Shown here: one piece after another, positions 13,801 to 27,200 of the stretch
Layout: each line of letters starts with the position of its first letter
Numbering within the stretch: the stretch's first letter is position 1
Assembly: GCF_027580225.2 (NCBI RefSeq)
Contig: NC_073358.2
Coordinates: 45,054,501-45,118,500 of the forward strand
Direction of reading: 5' to 3'
Length of the DNA stretch: 64,000 nucleotides
From: Misgurnus anguillicaudatus
Taxonomy: Eukaryota; Chordata; Actinopteri; Cypriniformes; Cobitidae
Translations under genes and position numbers: made by a program
Notes under the pieces: model-generated
What the model saw: the letters and a program-made list of their open reading frames with translations, nothing else
What the model was told of the DNA's origin: nothing
Database searches by the model: none

Positions 13801-16800
13801 TGTCTATGGTCTGTGTAAATTAGGTGTACTTTAGGACCCAGGAGTAAGCTGCAAAGTTTACAAAGACATAGACTACAAAATAGATTTTGTCACTAGAGTC
13901 GAGCTAGGTGGGCATGTTTTCAGTAAGCAGCCACCCAGGGCAGGACTTAACAGGGTGGAGGCCCCTGGGCTTGAATACATTTTGGGCCCTACACTATCAG
14001 AACAAAAGGTACAAAAGCTGTCACTGGGACGGTACCCTTTAAATGGGTCCTAATATTTACCATTTAGGTACAGATATAGGTACATTTGTACCCATTATAT
14101 GCACTCTTTAGGTACAAAGATGTACTATTTGAAAGGGTACCACCCCAGTGACAGCTTGTGTAAATTATCTTCTGAGAGTGCACATACAGTAAACAACCTA
14201 AAATAAAAAATAAATCATAGAACTATATTTTAGGGAAGTTTCCCGACAGGGTTTAGATTAATCTAGCACTAGGCCTATTGCTAGGTTATATTAGGGCATT
14301 CAATACGTTTTTACAAACAAACCTTACAAAAAACATGTGTGCGTCTTGAGACAAAACAATGGCAATGATATATGTTAAGATATATCAGTGCAAGATGTGT
14401 TTAAATTAAGACAGATCAAACATGCATTTTAGTCTTGGACTAGGATAAGACCTGACTAAACTGCCCCTATATCTCTATAGCAGAACATAAGCCCAGTCTA
14501 AAATTAAATCATGTATTTTAGGGATGTCACAAATCCAAATTAATCATGCACATTAAAAAATACCCCATAACAACATTTAAAATCGTTGTGTTAGACTTAG
14601 CTTAAGAAGAGAATGATATGTTTTGATTAACATTCACCTTATTACACACCATATAAAGTTATAAACATAATCAACAAGCGTAATTTGTGCATATAGCCGA
14701 AGTGGTGCAGTGAAAAGAAAAGATTTTAGGATGTTATTTAATAATTATGACAAGACCATCATGTAATATTAGACACCAAAAATGATCATTAATTAATTTC
14801 TGCGTCTGATATGAACGTAATACATTAAAACCTTGAACGTAGATATAAAAATGAACACTTTTCAGAAGTTTAAACTGTGATTCTGTTAAGCACAAGCAAA
14901 CATGCTGAAAGAGAAACTACAGGTAGGCTAGCTAGTGGATTATATCAAAAACCATCAGGACATCAACATGGCCATGATTTAGTGAATCCTCACCTCCAGA
15001 TGAAGTAATAAACTGGACTGATGATTTAAATGTTGACATAGTCATATGTGCGTTTTTAACTCTCCGGATTTTGTTATGTTTCGTAGCTCTGCTCCACTCG
15101 TTCACAGTTTGGTTACAGTGTCGTGTGAGCTGCAGACTGCGAGCAGATTGGATTTCATTTGGCGCTACGCAGACCGCTTGGTGATGATGTCAAAGTACCG
15201 CGAGAGCGATTAGAAAGCAGACTTCTCTGTGTGATTTCTCGAATCGCTCTCGCGGTACTCTGATGTCATTTTTTTGGCTGTTGTTGAACCACATGAATAC
15301 CCCAGTCTGCTTTACAGTCATTTTTGCGCCGTGATAATTTAAGTTCATATAATGATCGGATCGCGCAGTGCCGCATGAAGTCAAATGTACCAAATATCAA
15401 ATAGCCGACTGTATATGAGGTTCAACCCGCCAAAGTGGAGCATGCGAATGGTGAGTGATTCAGATGTCAATTTATGAATGAAAGTGTCAATTTATGAATG
15501 AAAGTATCAAATGTTTGTCACACAATGTTAAGTATTTTCACGCTTTTTTAAATGGGTATATGGAAATCCTTGACCTTTCCTAGTGGGTATGCTGCGTATC
15601 ACGTTAGATTACAAACAAACAAGAAAAAACAGAGTTACAAGACTTACTCTAGTAATCTTTCATACGGAGCGCTTCATTTTCGCGTTGCTCTTTCTCGTTA
15701 TCTGTAAAGCTCATTTATGACTCTCATTTCGCGTATTCGCTATTATACTAGCATCTATGGGTTTCAAAAGCAGTAAACTCAGCGCGTCATATTCAGCACC
15801 AAGATGACTGACATATATATATATTAACGAATTAAATGCAGCACCAACCAATAGGAAATGAAAACGACTGAACAAATCAAACGAACGCAAGCCGGCACGG
15901 AGGCCCCTATTGGCCGGGGCCCCTGGGCTCAAGCCCACTCAAGCCCAATGGTAAGTCCGGCCATGCAGCCACCTCAGCTTCACCCACGTCCCGTCTCTAT
16001 ACCCATTTTCGGTTATCCGCAGGTGATGCACGGTGACGCGTGGCCAAGATGGCGACGGCAGGCACCGTCTACTTTAAGCTTCAAAAAAGCTCTTCACAAA
16101 CCTATGGGTGATACCGTATATATTATTGTTCTCAGTCACAGAACAATTACATAAAAGCCTCAATTACAGCTGTCCATTTGGGTCATTTCTTTGCGTTGGC
16201 AGTATGTTCAGGATATATTTTACTAACAAAATAAATACCATAATTATTTGTTATTTAAATTATATTATTTAGTTTTGGATGTTTAAAATAAACCAGGCAG
16301 CTGCTTCACAGAAAGTTACAAAACATTAAGGTGAATAATTGACAATTATATTTTTTGTCATAATCGTGCAGCACTAATTCAAAATAAGTGCCATTTAATG
16401 CCATTTAAACCTCAATGACCATCATGCAAACTATCCTTACATCATCATTTTCACTATTGTGACGTCTGATTGGTCACCCTTGGTTTTCATCTCCATCATG
16501 TCATAATAATCAACATAATTTATGCCGAAGTGTCACTTCTTTTCCCAACTCAGCAGATGCTAATAGACACTTCAATGTTTTGGGTGATCAAAGACACATG
16601 CTATTTTTGCGTGACCCCGGCAGGGTTGAGAGAAAAGATCTGTAGAGCTCCTGTCATTCTTTATTTGTGTTATTTCTGTCGCCCGCCCTTCGAAAACACT
16701 ATAATTATTCTGTTACTATTCCACACGCCTCCCTCAATCTTTAATTAAGTTTGTATTTGCTCCTCTAATGCTGTGTCAACAAAAGTATTGATCTTGGACA

Positions 16801-19800
16801 GACACACGATGGCGAAATATGCTACAAGGTTACGTGTTAAAATGTGGATCATATTTCTTGCTCTTTGCGTGACGTTCAACATCTCAACAAGATGTTTGTA
16901 ATGACTTTGATACTTCTCTCGCGCATTGTTAATCCCAGCCGCCAAATTTGCAAAAGAGGTCACGAATGTAGTGCAGAAAAACACAACCGAAGCTCAATTA
17001 GAAACGCCTTTTGCTACACTGTCGAAATTCCCCCTAGCAGAAAATAAAAGCGTATTAATAGTCTGCTTTTTATGGAACGATCCACAACATCAACAAATTA
17101 ATTTCACCCCGATGCAGATCCAGCTGTCGTAACTGTAAGAAAAAACTGTAAACCAAAACACATGTACGCCGGGCTGGATAAGTGTGTCGGTAATGAAGGG
17201 TGGAGGCCAAAACAGGAACGCAATTTATCTGAATGTGAATTAATGACAGACAAGCAGAAAAAAGGATGTGAAGGATATTTTTGAATGATTTACAAACAAA
17301 TAACCAAACCTCAGCTGCTTATTATAGCCCTTTTATAGGTGTATTTAACTAAATTTTGACATGTAGTGTTAAAGTAGTTAATTGCTGGTGTTTATAAACC
17401 ATGCTTTACTCAAACTAAAGAGCTTTTTGGGGGTAAAAAGTGTATAAAGTTACTATTTTAACATATTAGGACCTTTTACTGCCCCAGTGACAGCTGGGGA
17501 ACATATTTTGACATTTTTTAACAGTCCACACATCTATGTACAGTAAATTCAGTTATTGCCATTATGTTGACCATCAGCCACTGTGCTCTATAGATATTTA
17601 AAGTCACATAAATTGTAGGCAATATTTTACATGACATTTATGTTTATTTATTCAGCCAACACTTTTTGTCTTAGGTCCCAACAATAAGTGTAGTCTGCAG
17701 GAGTTAAAGCTAGGGAAAGATGAGCAATATATTTTTTTTTAATCAAAGTTTGACAGTGGAAAGTTTGGGTGTTTTGGAAAACACTGAGAAGTTTGGAGAA
17801 GATGAATAATTTGACTGTTGGATTTGTTTCTGCTCACATACGATGACGCAAAACTGGCCAATCCAAGAGAGCAGGATTTATCCCCACCCACCAATAACGT
17901 TAAGAAATCCAGCTATAGGAACGCCTGAATACAGTGACTTGGCAAGAAAACCTTCAGCAAGAGTGTGAATCTGACGCAGTATGCTTAATGTCGACATGAC
18001 AGTACACTCTTACAAATAAATATGTTACAAATTGTTCTTTACAGCGATGCCACAGAAAAAAACATTTTTGGTTCCCATGGGACAGTACCTTTTTTAAAGG
18101 TCCTAAAATGTACCATTTAGGTACCTTTGAGGATCCAATATGCACCTTTTAGGTACAAAAGTGTACTTTTCTATTACAATGAAATGCTTATTTGGATGTT
18201 AAAGGTTCTTTGTGGAACCATCTAGCCAAAAACTGTTCTTCTGTAGCACCTTAATTTTTAAAGGGGTGGATCAATGGTATTTCATGCATTCTGACTTATT
18301 TACACAGTTATAGAGTTGTTTCCTCATGCTAAAAGTAGGCAAAGTGTCAAGAAAGTTGTGGGCGTGTTACAGAGTATTTCTGTGCCGAATGCACTTCGCA
18401 AGGGTTCGTACAAGTTTCGGAAAATTTTTTTCGGTTACGGGTCCAGCTGACGTTTCAGGGGTTTCTTTACCTATCACTTATTTTTATGGGCACTTCCCAC
18501 GGAAAACCCCACCCACCTGTCAATCAGCGTGAGACGCTAGAACTTACAAACATCACATCACGTGACAGCTTTGTTTAATTTCAAAACTTAACAATGGTAT
18601 GAAAGAAGAAGTGTGTTTTTGGATATAAGGAGAAGAAAGTCAACCTTATGGAAACAATGGATAGTTTGTTTAGCAGAGTTTTGCGTGTGTGTTTGATGCG
18701 CTGGGTTTCATTGAAAAGTCTCAACCGGGTCATGAGTTGCATGCTGTAAGTAAGACTTCTGTCTTATGTTGAAAATAGGCGCGTGCATATTATATAAATG
18801 ACACAAACATGTAGTTAAACAGTGTTGTATAGTGTTGCATGACTCGTACTCGCTCCTCCCGCGGTAGTAACTCCTCCTTCTTCATTTTTTCGTACGTTAT
18901 CGGAAAGAATCGGTAAAGCTAATCTTTCTTTTATAAATCTAATACAACTCTATAGGTACTCCAGATTAACATCAGAAATGCAGAAACAGCTTGTGTTATG
19001 TGAGCTTTAAGAGAGTATACTAAATATATGTTGCAGCAGTTGAAAGAATGGGTCTGTTTTATAAATCGGATGTTTGTGATATGTGTGGTTTTGTGTTGTG
19101 GAGTTCACCAAATTAGACCATTTTTTTCTAGTGTGTTTTGGCTTTATTGCTTTGATAAGACTTCATTAGTTCAATAAGACAATGAAAGCAGTGTGGGCTT
19201 TGACCTCTTTGATATTGCATTAAGATTCCTGCAGACAACAATCAGTCTCAAACCCACAGATCTCTTTCATTATATTAAAGAGGACCTCATATAGATTTCC
19301 TTTGCTTTTATACCAGGCTAATGATAATTTATTTCTTAACCTTACCCTCCCACACTCTCAGAAACAAGCTACAAGAAGGTACAAAAGTTTGGCAGGTTGT
19401 ACCTTTTCAAAAAAGTGTACTTTTGTACCTAAAAGATGAATATTGGTACCTCAAATTGTGCTTTTCCATTGCATAGTACTCCACGGTTTGGGTCGGGCAG
19501 CTTACTTTTGGGGGCTTTTACACTGGGTAGTACAGTACGTAGTACACTATGCTTTTTTTAGTACCACCTCAGTTGGGGTTCCAAGCGAGCTGAGCTGATA
19601 CAAATATGTGACGTGAAAACACTGTAGATCACTGATTGGTCTAAGAGAATCGTCATGTTCGTAGTGTACAAAGGAAGTCGGCCATTTTGGATTGTTTAAA
19701 AAATGCATGCGGTGAACTTTTAAATACTCCTCCTAGGGAATTCATGGGATTGACACCAAACATGGTGATCATGATGTTGAGACATCGGACTTGCTAAATT

Positions 19801-21233
19801 GCGAAGGGATTTTTGATATCTCGAATGGTTCTGCCATGACGAGGCGACAAATTAATGGCGAAATCAGAGAAACAGGAAGTGTCTAATATCTAAGGTAAAA
19901 CATTTCTTATTGTGATGACACGCGGGGTGTTTGTTTGTGTGAAGATTCCGATCGCATCAATGTGCCTATTTTGACTCAAGGGCATAGCGCCATCACCAGG
20001 GGCCAGGAAGTGTGTCAGTCACAAAGGTGGATTCTTTTGACAGTTCCATGCGATGTTCTTTTAAATACTCCTCCTAGAGGATTCATGTGATTGGCACCAA
20101 AAGTGGTCAACATGATGCCGAGCCAGATGATAAATTGTGAAGGGATTTTTGATATCTCAAACACTGTTGCCATGGCAACGCATCAAAGTTTACCTTAATT
20201 TCAGGCATATTTAAGGCTCTTGGCGTGCTTAGGTTAACTTAAAATTTGGCACACACATCAGAGTTGTCGACTGTTAAGTGTGGACAAACAGGTCAGACAT
20301 AGGTGTGCCTCTTAAGTGGCTCACTAGCGCCCCCATTTGTCTAAAATGTGGGGTTTGTTTTACCTACAGTACCCAAATGGGTCAGTAACAACATTAAATA
20401 GCCCACTGATATTTACCCACTTGGTGCACTTTACCACCGTGCATCGTTTTCTCGGAGGTACCGTATAGCGATAAAAAAAGTGCGAGGGCCCGCCATCGCT
20501 GCTTGCAGCTGTATTTTTAGTTTTATTCTGTAAAGATAAGTGTTTAATGTTCATTTAACTTTGAACAAACTGTTGCATCAATGCCATAGAAGAAACATTT
20601 TTGGTTCCTCAATGTGTTTGTTTCCTTCATGTGTTTTTATAATCTAAACCTTTTGTGAAGCAGACTGGTTCTTCAGATGGTTCTTTATGGAACCATTCAG
20701 GCAAAAATGGCCTTTTTATGTCATCATGAAGTACCGTTATTTTTAAGCCTATAGATTCAAACATGCATTGTTAAATTTTTAAAAGGTTTTATTTAAATCA
20801 TGATGGCATTTTAAAAGTAAAAAGTAAAACTAGACCCCCCCCCCACACACACACAGTCAAAACATAACACACAAACTAATTTATTATAAAATTTTCCTTT
20901 TGAAATCTTAAAATCGTGTTTACCTTGAAATTAATGAGATCAAAGTAGACTATCTGTAAGCAGCCAAAAATGAACCCTTTCAGAAAGACGAGCTGTCTCT
21001 TATTAGCAATAACAATCTTTATTATTTCATCACACTCGGCTATATCTCAGCACTCCGCTAAAAGTGTTCCTGGCAGAATCTGCAGGGTGTGGCGCAGAAA
21101 CGAACTTATGAATGTATTTTGGAGAAAAAAGAAACACCCACAATCCTCGGCAAAAAAGGAGGGGAAACAGCGTACCCCAGATGTCATCTGAATTTATGTC
21201 TGTAATTACCTTATTTTAATAACACACAGAATA

Positions 21234-21266
<33 letters not shown>

Positions 21267-24200
21267 GGGGCCCTCAGACACGCTTATCCCCACTTACTGC
21301 CAAGTGCTTTGCCAAGAACGTCTGCGTTTGATGTTGTTTTGTTTGTTATCTGGGTGTTTCTTTCCTTCTTCCTCTCTCTCCCCATCTCTGTCTCTTTCTC
21401 TCTCTCTCTCTCACACTCAATGCTATTATGTCTGTCTCTCTGCTACACCGGACTTCACTGCTCCAACACACTTGCGTCACCCCCGTCGAGCCCTCCAGTA
21501 ATGACAGTCTGGATTTTGAAAAGCAAAGATGAGTCACTGTAGTCGGGTTGATGGGCAATATGAGGTCGGGGATCATCATCGCAGCTCTGGACAATATTAT
21601 AGCACTAACTCTTAAGCGAACTCAGCCTCTCGAGAGTTTTCGAGAACCAGCTACTGTACCTCATCAAAAGACGTCTGTTGGGGACATTAGAGGTTAGGTC
21701 TTGCAAGTCAACTTGAATCCATATTAAACACACACTACGTCGTATTGTGATTGATGTACTAGCGCACGTTATTCCAATGAAAAATAATGTTTGCCTTTTG
21801 TGTTGTTTAATCAATAGAGATAAGCCCCGTTAATTCGTTTAAACACCTGTCATACAGAGACGGTTTATTTTATCATTTGCCTACGACGCGGTATCAGATA
21901 ACATGGTTTATTTTTGTTTACATTTATGCATTTGGTGGACACTTGTATGCAAAGTGACTTACAGTGTATTCAAGATATAAAGCAAATGTGTTGCCTAGGG
22001 ATCGAATCCATGATATTTGCATAAAGCTTTACCAATCGAGCTACAGGAACAGTGCCCTGCGTGAGTTTTTTAATAATTTTATGCCTTTAGCGTCAACCCT
22101 TACATTCTCAACTGTGTTTGATTTTATACCCCAATTCATCCACTTAAAAATATTTTGCCTGCGTGTGTCTACTTTGCATCTTTCTATTGTGTGCGCTTTT
22201 CCTGATCTGGATGGAGGCCAGTATAACACAAAACTCGTTTACGTTTGCCAGCCAAGCTCTTTATAATAATTCCAGCTTAGACTTTGAAGTCAGTCGTTTT
22301 TCGTTTAAAGCGTGGATATTTGTAGTTACTGCCCTTGTTCGAAACATCTTTACTGCATGAGGTGCGTTTTCGATAAGCCTTTTGAAGTTTTGTAGGTAAG
22401 TTAACTCAAAAAACATGGTGTGGTCAGGCCAGCTGTGTTGTTGAGAGAGATGTGCAGCGGTAGGAAAACCCGGTATGTGATGAGAGGTTAAACACAGTGA
22501 AGTACGATCGCCCCGTCGCAGTCTTTAATCTTCCGTGATCCCGGAGAGCAAAACGTTCTGACACTCCTGTCATTGAAGTGGTAAAGGAGCGATCCAGAAC
22601 GTTTCTTTTTCCGTTTCCACTTCTCTCCAGGCATCCGAGTGTGAGAAACGTCTTTCTGTGTGCTTTAAAAGCATAATTATTTTGTCCTCGAATAAATATA
22701 ATTGCGCTTAGCGTTCCATTTAATTTCCATCCAGACATTCCTCGCTGGCAGCAGTGGATCATCTTCAGATGAGGTCCACTCGAGCAGACCCGTGTTTGAC
22801 TTAACGCTCTCATGTAGACATTGTTTTGGATTTATGAGGGAGGAGGAACACACTTCAGTGCCAGTTGTGGTGTGTTTTTGTACTTTTGATTAATGAGAGG
22901 AACAGATTGTGAATTATATTGTGTCTGTTTTTAGAGACTAAAAAAGTTGTGCAGTTTTTGCCTCTTCAGGGCCTGGATAGCAAGGTGCTTTACATTTATG
23001 TTATTGCCATTATGCGTTGTTGTAAAATGGGCCATGTGGTGTAATTAAAAGCATGATTTGCTTTTGATCTTTTAAAATAAAAGTTTAGTGTACTTGCGCT
23101 TCAAAACATGCTGGGTTGTTTCGACTCATGGTTGGGTAACATATGTGACCCTCGACCACAAAACTAGTCATAAGGATGAATTTAACAATATAATATGGTT
23201 TGTTAAGCAAGGACAACTATTTGAAAATCTGAGTGTGCAAAAAAATTAAAAATTAAGAAAATTGCCTTTTACGTTCTCCATATTAAAGGAAAACACCACT
23301 GTTTTTCAATATTTTACTATGTTCTTACTTCAACTTGAATGAATTAATACATACCCATTTTTTTTAAATGCGTGCACTTTTTAATCTTTGTACAGCGCGT
23401 CGTGAATGTGTTAGCATTTAGCCTAGCCCCATTCATTCCTTAGGATCCAAACAAAAGTTTATTTTGTGCCAACATACTTACTCATGTAACTACTCATGTA
23501 ACAGTCTTTAAATAAGGAAAACATAAAAGTGTTTGGTGGCTTCTAAATTCATCCCTGTTTGGATCCTAAGGAATGAATGGGGCTAGGCTAAATGCTAAAG
23601 CATTAACGACGTGCTGTACAAAGTTTAAAGGTCACGCATTGAAAAAAGAGGTATGAAGAGTTTGGTTCCAAAACGCAATAAATCCATTTTTAACAATTTC
23701 GGTAAAAACGTGTTTTCTATACCAAGAAAGTGACAAGATGAAAACCACTATTTTCTGTTACAAACTTTGACATTGCATCTTTAAATTATAAAAAATGAAA
23801 AATTCAAATCCATAACTTGATTTTCAAAGATTTATTATAAAAACGAATAATTTTTTCTCAAAATGCTATAAATCTATTCAATCAATGTATAAATGTGCAT
23901 TTATCTTGATATATTCATTTAGTTGATTAGTGGTATACACTGATAAAAAAATAAACATTAATGGCATTACTCAAAACACTTACTTTGCTATATTAATGAC
24001 ACTGTCGTTGCTGCAGTTATACTTGACGCCGTCGCTTAACATTTTTTAAAGCGATCCACTGTAAAATGTTTTGGTCCTGCTCGATTTTCGTTGACTGAGT
24101 AAAATAATGGAAAGTTTTTCGTAAGATCCCCTGGGGTCAATGTGTTATCATGACAGAAACTTCACAGATGCTGTCGGGAGAACAAGCACCCGTCTCCCGA

Positions 24201-27200
24201 GTGCCTCTGGCGTAAGTTATTGGATGTTGATGACTTACAATCTTTCCCGTCACAGAAAACAACCACAGGTTTATCAATGCCATTAAAGTAATATTTTGCT
24301 TTTGTTTGTTTGTTGATCACGAAGTACAAAGTAGATGAGAAAAACTAGGATTCCGTGTACTCAACGCACCACCATTTTTTGTTTACACTGTGTGGATTGA
24401 GCAGATTTATTGCGTTCTGTAGAAAAGCAGGAGTGGCATATATCGCGTTTTGGGAAAAAAGGGAGAAAAGATGACAGAATAACACTGCGGATATTGGATT
24501 TTGCGTAAAATTAAAAATGTACTTTTAAATACTGACCTGATATAATACTGATTTTGGCAGTAACTCATTTTTTTCAAAAATGGTGTTTATCACGTTTTGG
24601 AACCAAACTCTTCGTATGTATTAATTTGTCTAATTTGAGGTAAGAACATAGTAAAATATTGAATAACGGTGGTGTTTTCCTTTAAGTTGTTTTAACGGTC
24701 ACATATGGACATTTCTAGGTTAATTTAAACCAGCAAATGGGATTGTTCATAAATTACCCAACCATAGATTGATTCAATCATTGAATTTAAACAACTCAGC
24801 ATTTTTAAAGTGTTGTAAACAAATGTGAACGCCATGTTCTCCTTTACTTTGTCATTTGAGGCTGCCATTAAAAGGGTTAAAAATTAAACTGGTCATTATT
24901 TACTCACCCACATGTCATTCCAGACCCGTATGATTTTTGTTCTGTAATGGAACGTGTGGAGAAAACTGTTAATGCTTGCTCTTTGCTATTTACAATGATG
25001 GTGACTCCAGCATGAGGGTGCATAAATGATGATGGATTTCTAATTTTTAGGGGTGCGCTGTCCCTTTAACGCTCACTTTCAGTAGTTTTGTTTGTTAACA
25101 AATCAGCTCAGGATCAGTTCATACGGAGATCAATTTCACTGCGTGCGCTTGTGTTTTGACTGACTGTATACATTTTTGTAATTTTACTGTCCATCAAACT
25201 TTTTGCATATCAAGTATTTCTGTGAAGAAGCTTTAAAATTGGGATTGACATCATTACAGAGAGACCATGTGTGTGTGTGCGGGTGCATCTGTGTGTGTGT
25301 GCGGGTGCATCTGTGTGTGTGTGTGTGTGGCCCGAGTCAGTCCCAGTGTGTATCTCTTTGAAAACAAAACTTTTCTTTGTATCCAGAGAGAGAAACAAGG
25401 CCTGACAAGTAGTGACTTGTGTTGAGATGGATTCTTGGAGTATTTTGGAGTAGATGTCTGCCTTTTAATCCTTATCACCAGTCTGCAATCTAACCTTTCT
25501 CTTTTTCTGTTTAACATTCACTGTCATTAAAACTGCACATGCGCACAACACACCCAAATCATCAGTTTATTTATTGGATAAAAGCCGGCTGTTTGAGTTA
25601 TACCTGTATATGTGTTTTCCAGCAAACATTTACACTTTAAATATTTTTTATATATTTTCTAAAGAAAACGAGAGGTCCTCTATGATTTATGGTACTATTT
25701 AAAACTCAAATCCCAATCAGTATAAGCCAACGTTTTTTCCATAAGAGTAAGAAGTAAGAAAAATGTAAGGTGTCATTCTTGTGCTTTCTCAGTTTAGTAC
25801 TTGATTCTTCTTTTTTTAGGTTATTTTTTATTCAATGTACGAATTCAACTCTTTCCCCGCCAGCATTTTTTTAAAAATGTTGCCAGCCAGCGTCAGCATT
25901 TTTAATGAATTTCACAAAAGTTTAATGCCTTCCAGATAATGTTCTTCTTAAAATATATAAACATACAATATATCAAATCCTACCTTCATTATTTCTCTTT
26001 ATATCACCTCTTAAATATAGGTAGGTTTCTTCAAAAACACAATATTATATTTTATATTATTGCGGAAAGCCGGGAATAGTCGTCATCGGCAGGGAAGCGT
26101 TTTCTCTTTCTAATTTTTAGAAGGATCTTGTGACAGAAATGCAAAATAATATACAAAACTAAATTATCAGGGGTGTATAAAGACCTTTCATAATGAACCG
26201 TTATGTGTTTATTACCTTACAATGAGACGTTTTTATCTACATACACAGAGGGTCCCCTTACATGGAAGTCGCCATTTTGTGCCGCAATATTTCTACAGAA
26301 GCCCTTAGGGCACAAAGTTTTTTTACTCAGTTGTCTCCGACAATGACATGTTTGTCCGGTGGTGGCTACCGTAGCTTCTCTCTGTGTTTCAAAAGCGAGG
26401 GGTGAGCAGTGGACTGAACCGTTGGTTGCAATTCGCAACCTCACCACTAGATGCCGCTAAAATTTACACACTGCACCTTTAACTCATCAATGGTGGGGAA
26501 AGAGGAATTGTGCAGTAAACGCTTGTGCATTGTTCTTTTTTTTTTCAAATTTATTGCATAAATTTGTTAATCAACCTCAATACTGATCAAAACTACTAAA
26601 TGTTTACAAAAATTTCATGATTTTAACTCTTTAATTGCCAAGTTCATTAATGAAGTCACTGATTTAGGAAAAAAACACAAAATGGCAGATTTTCAATATA
26701 AAAAGTGATTGTGAACTGGATTTTTTTTTTGCCTTTATCAGTCTTGGGAATGTCAAAGATTGGTTAAAAAAAACACATCTTTGATGCATTGTTAGTTTTT
26801 GTGCAGCATCAGATTTCTGTTTCTGCCCCATTGATTTCCATAATAATGACATTTGAAACCATATATTCATGCATTCTTGATTGTTGGTGGTTTTTCCTTT
26901 TGCAAAGAGGTAAAATTTGTAATTTTTCCTGTTAGTCACCATGTGGCAACATTAACCCTTTAGTAGGCCTGTGCAAAAAATAAAAGCTTAATTTCTGCTT
27001 TGTACAATGAGTTATTCTGTAATTTTCTCATCCTTATGTCAACCATTGACTTCCATAGTAGGAAAAACAAATACGATGGAATTCAATGGGTACCGTCAAC
27101 TGTGTTTCGCTGATTTCCCACTTTACACAAATGTCTTTTGCCACTCAGTAACCGCAGTCACTTTTAACGAAGGTGACGTCACGTGCATACCCTCTATATC

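Larger units (their letters stand above)
13936..15965. mobile_element. 2.0-kb non-autonomous hAT-like element with 8-bp target duplication
   Basis: The terminal inverted repeats start CAGGGCAGGACTTA (left) and CATGGCCGGACTTA (right, reverse-complemented). Both continue into GGCTTGA and CCCCTGGGC-type boxes. CAGCCACC directly flanks both ends (13928-13935 and 15966-15973), the 8-bp duplication expected of hAT transposons. No transposase was seen. Two other inverted-repeat families (14000-14163 and 15174-15384) lie within it. Confidence 0.8.

Noticed and set aside
22424..22813. 129-codon - strand frame
   Set aside because: No domain, no splice context and no family I recognise. Likely chance in a less AT-rich intronic patch.
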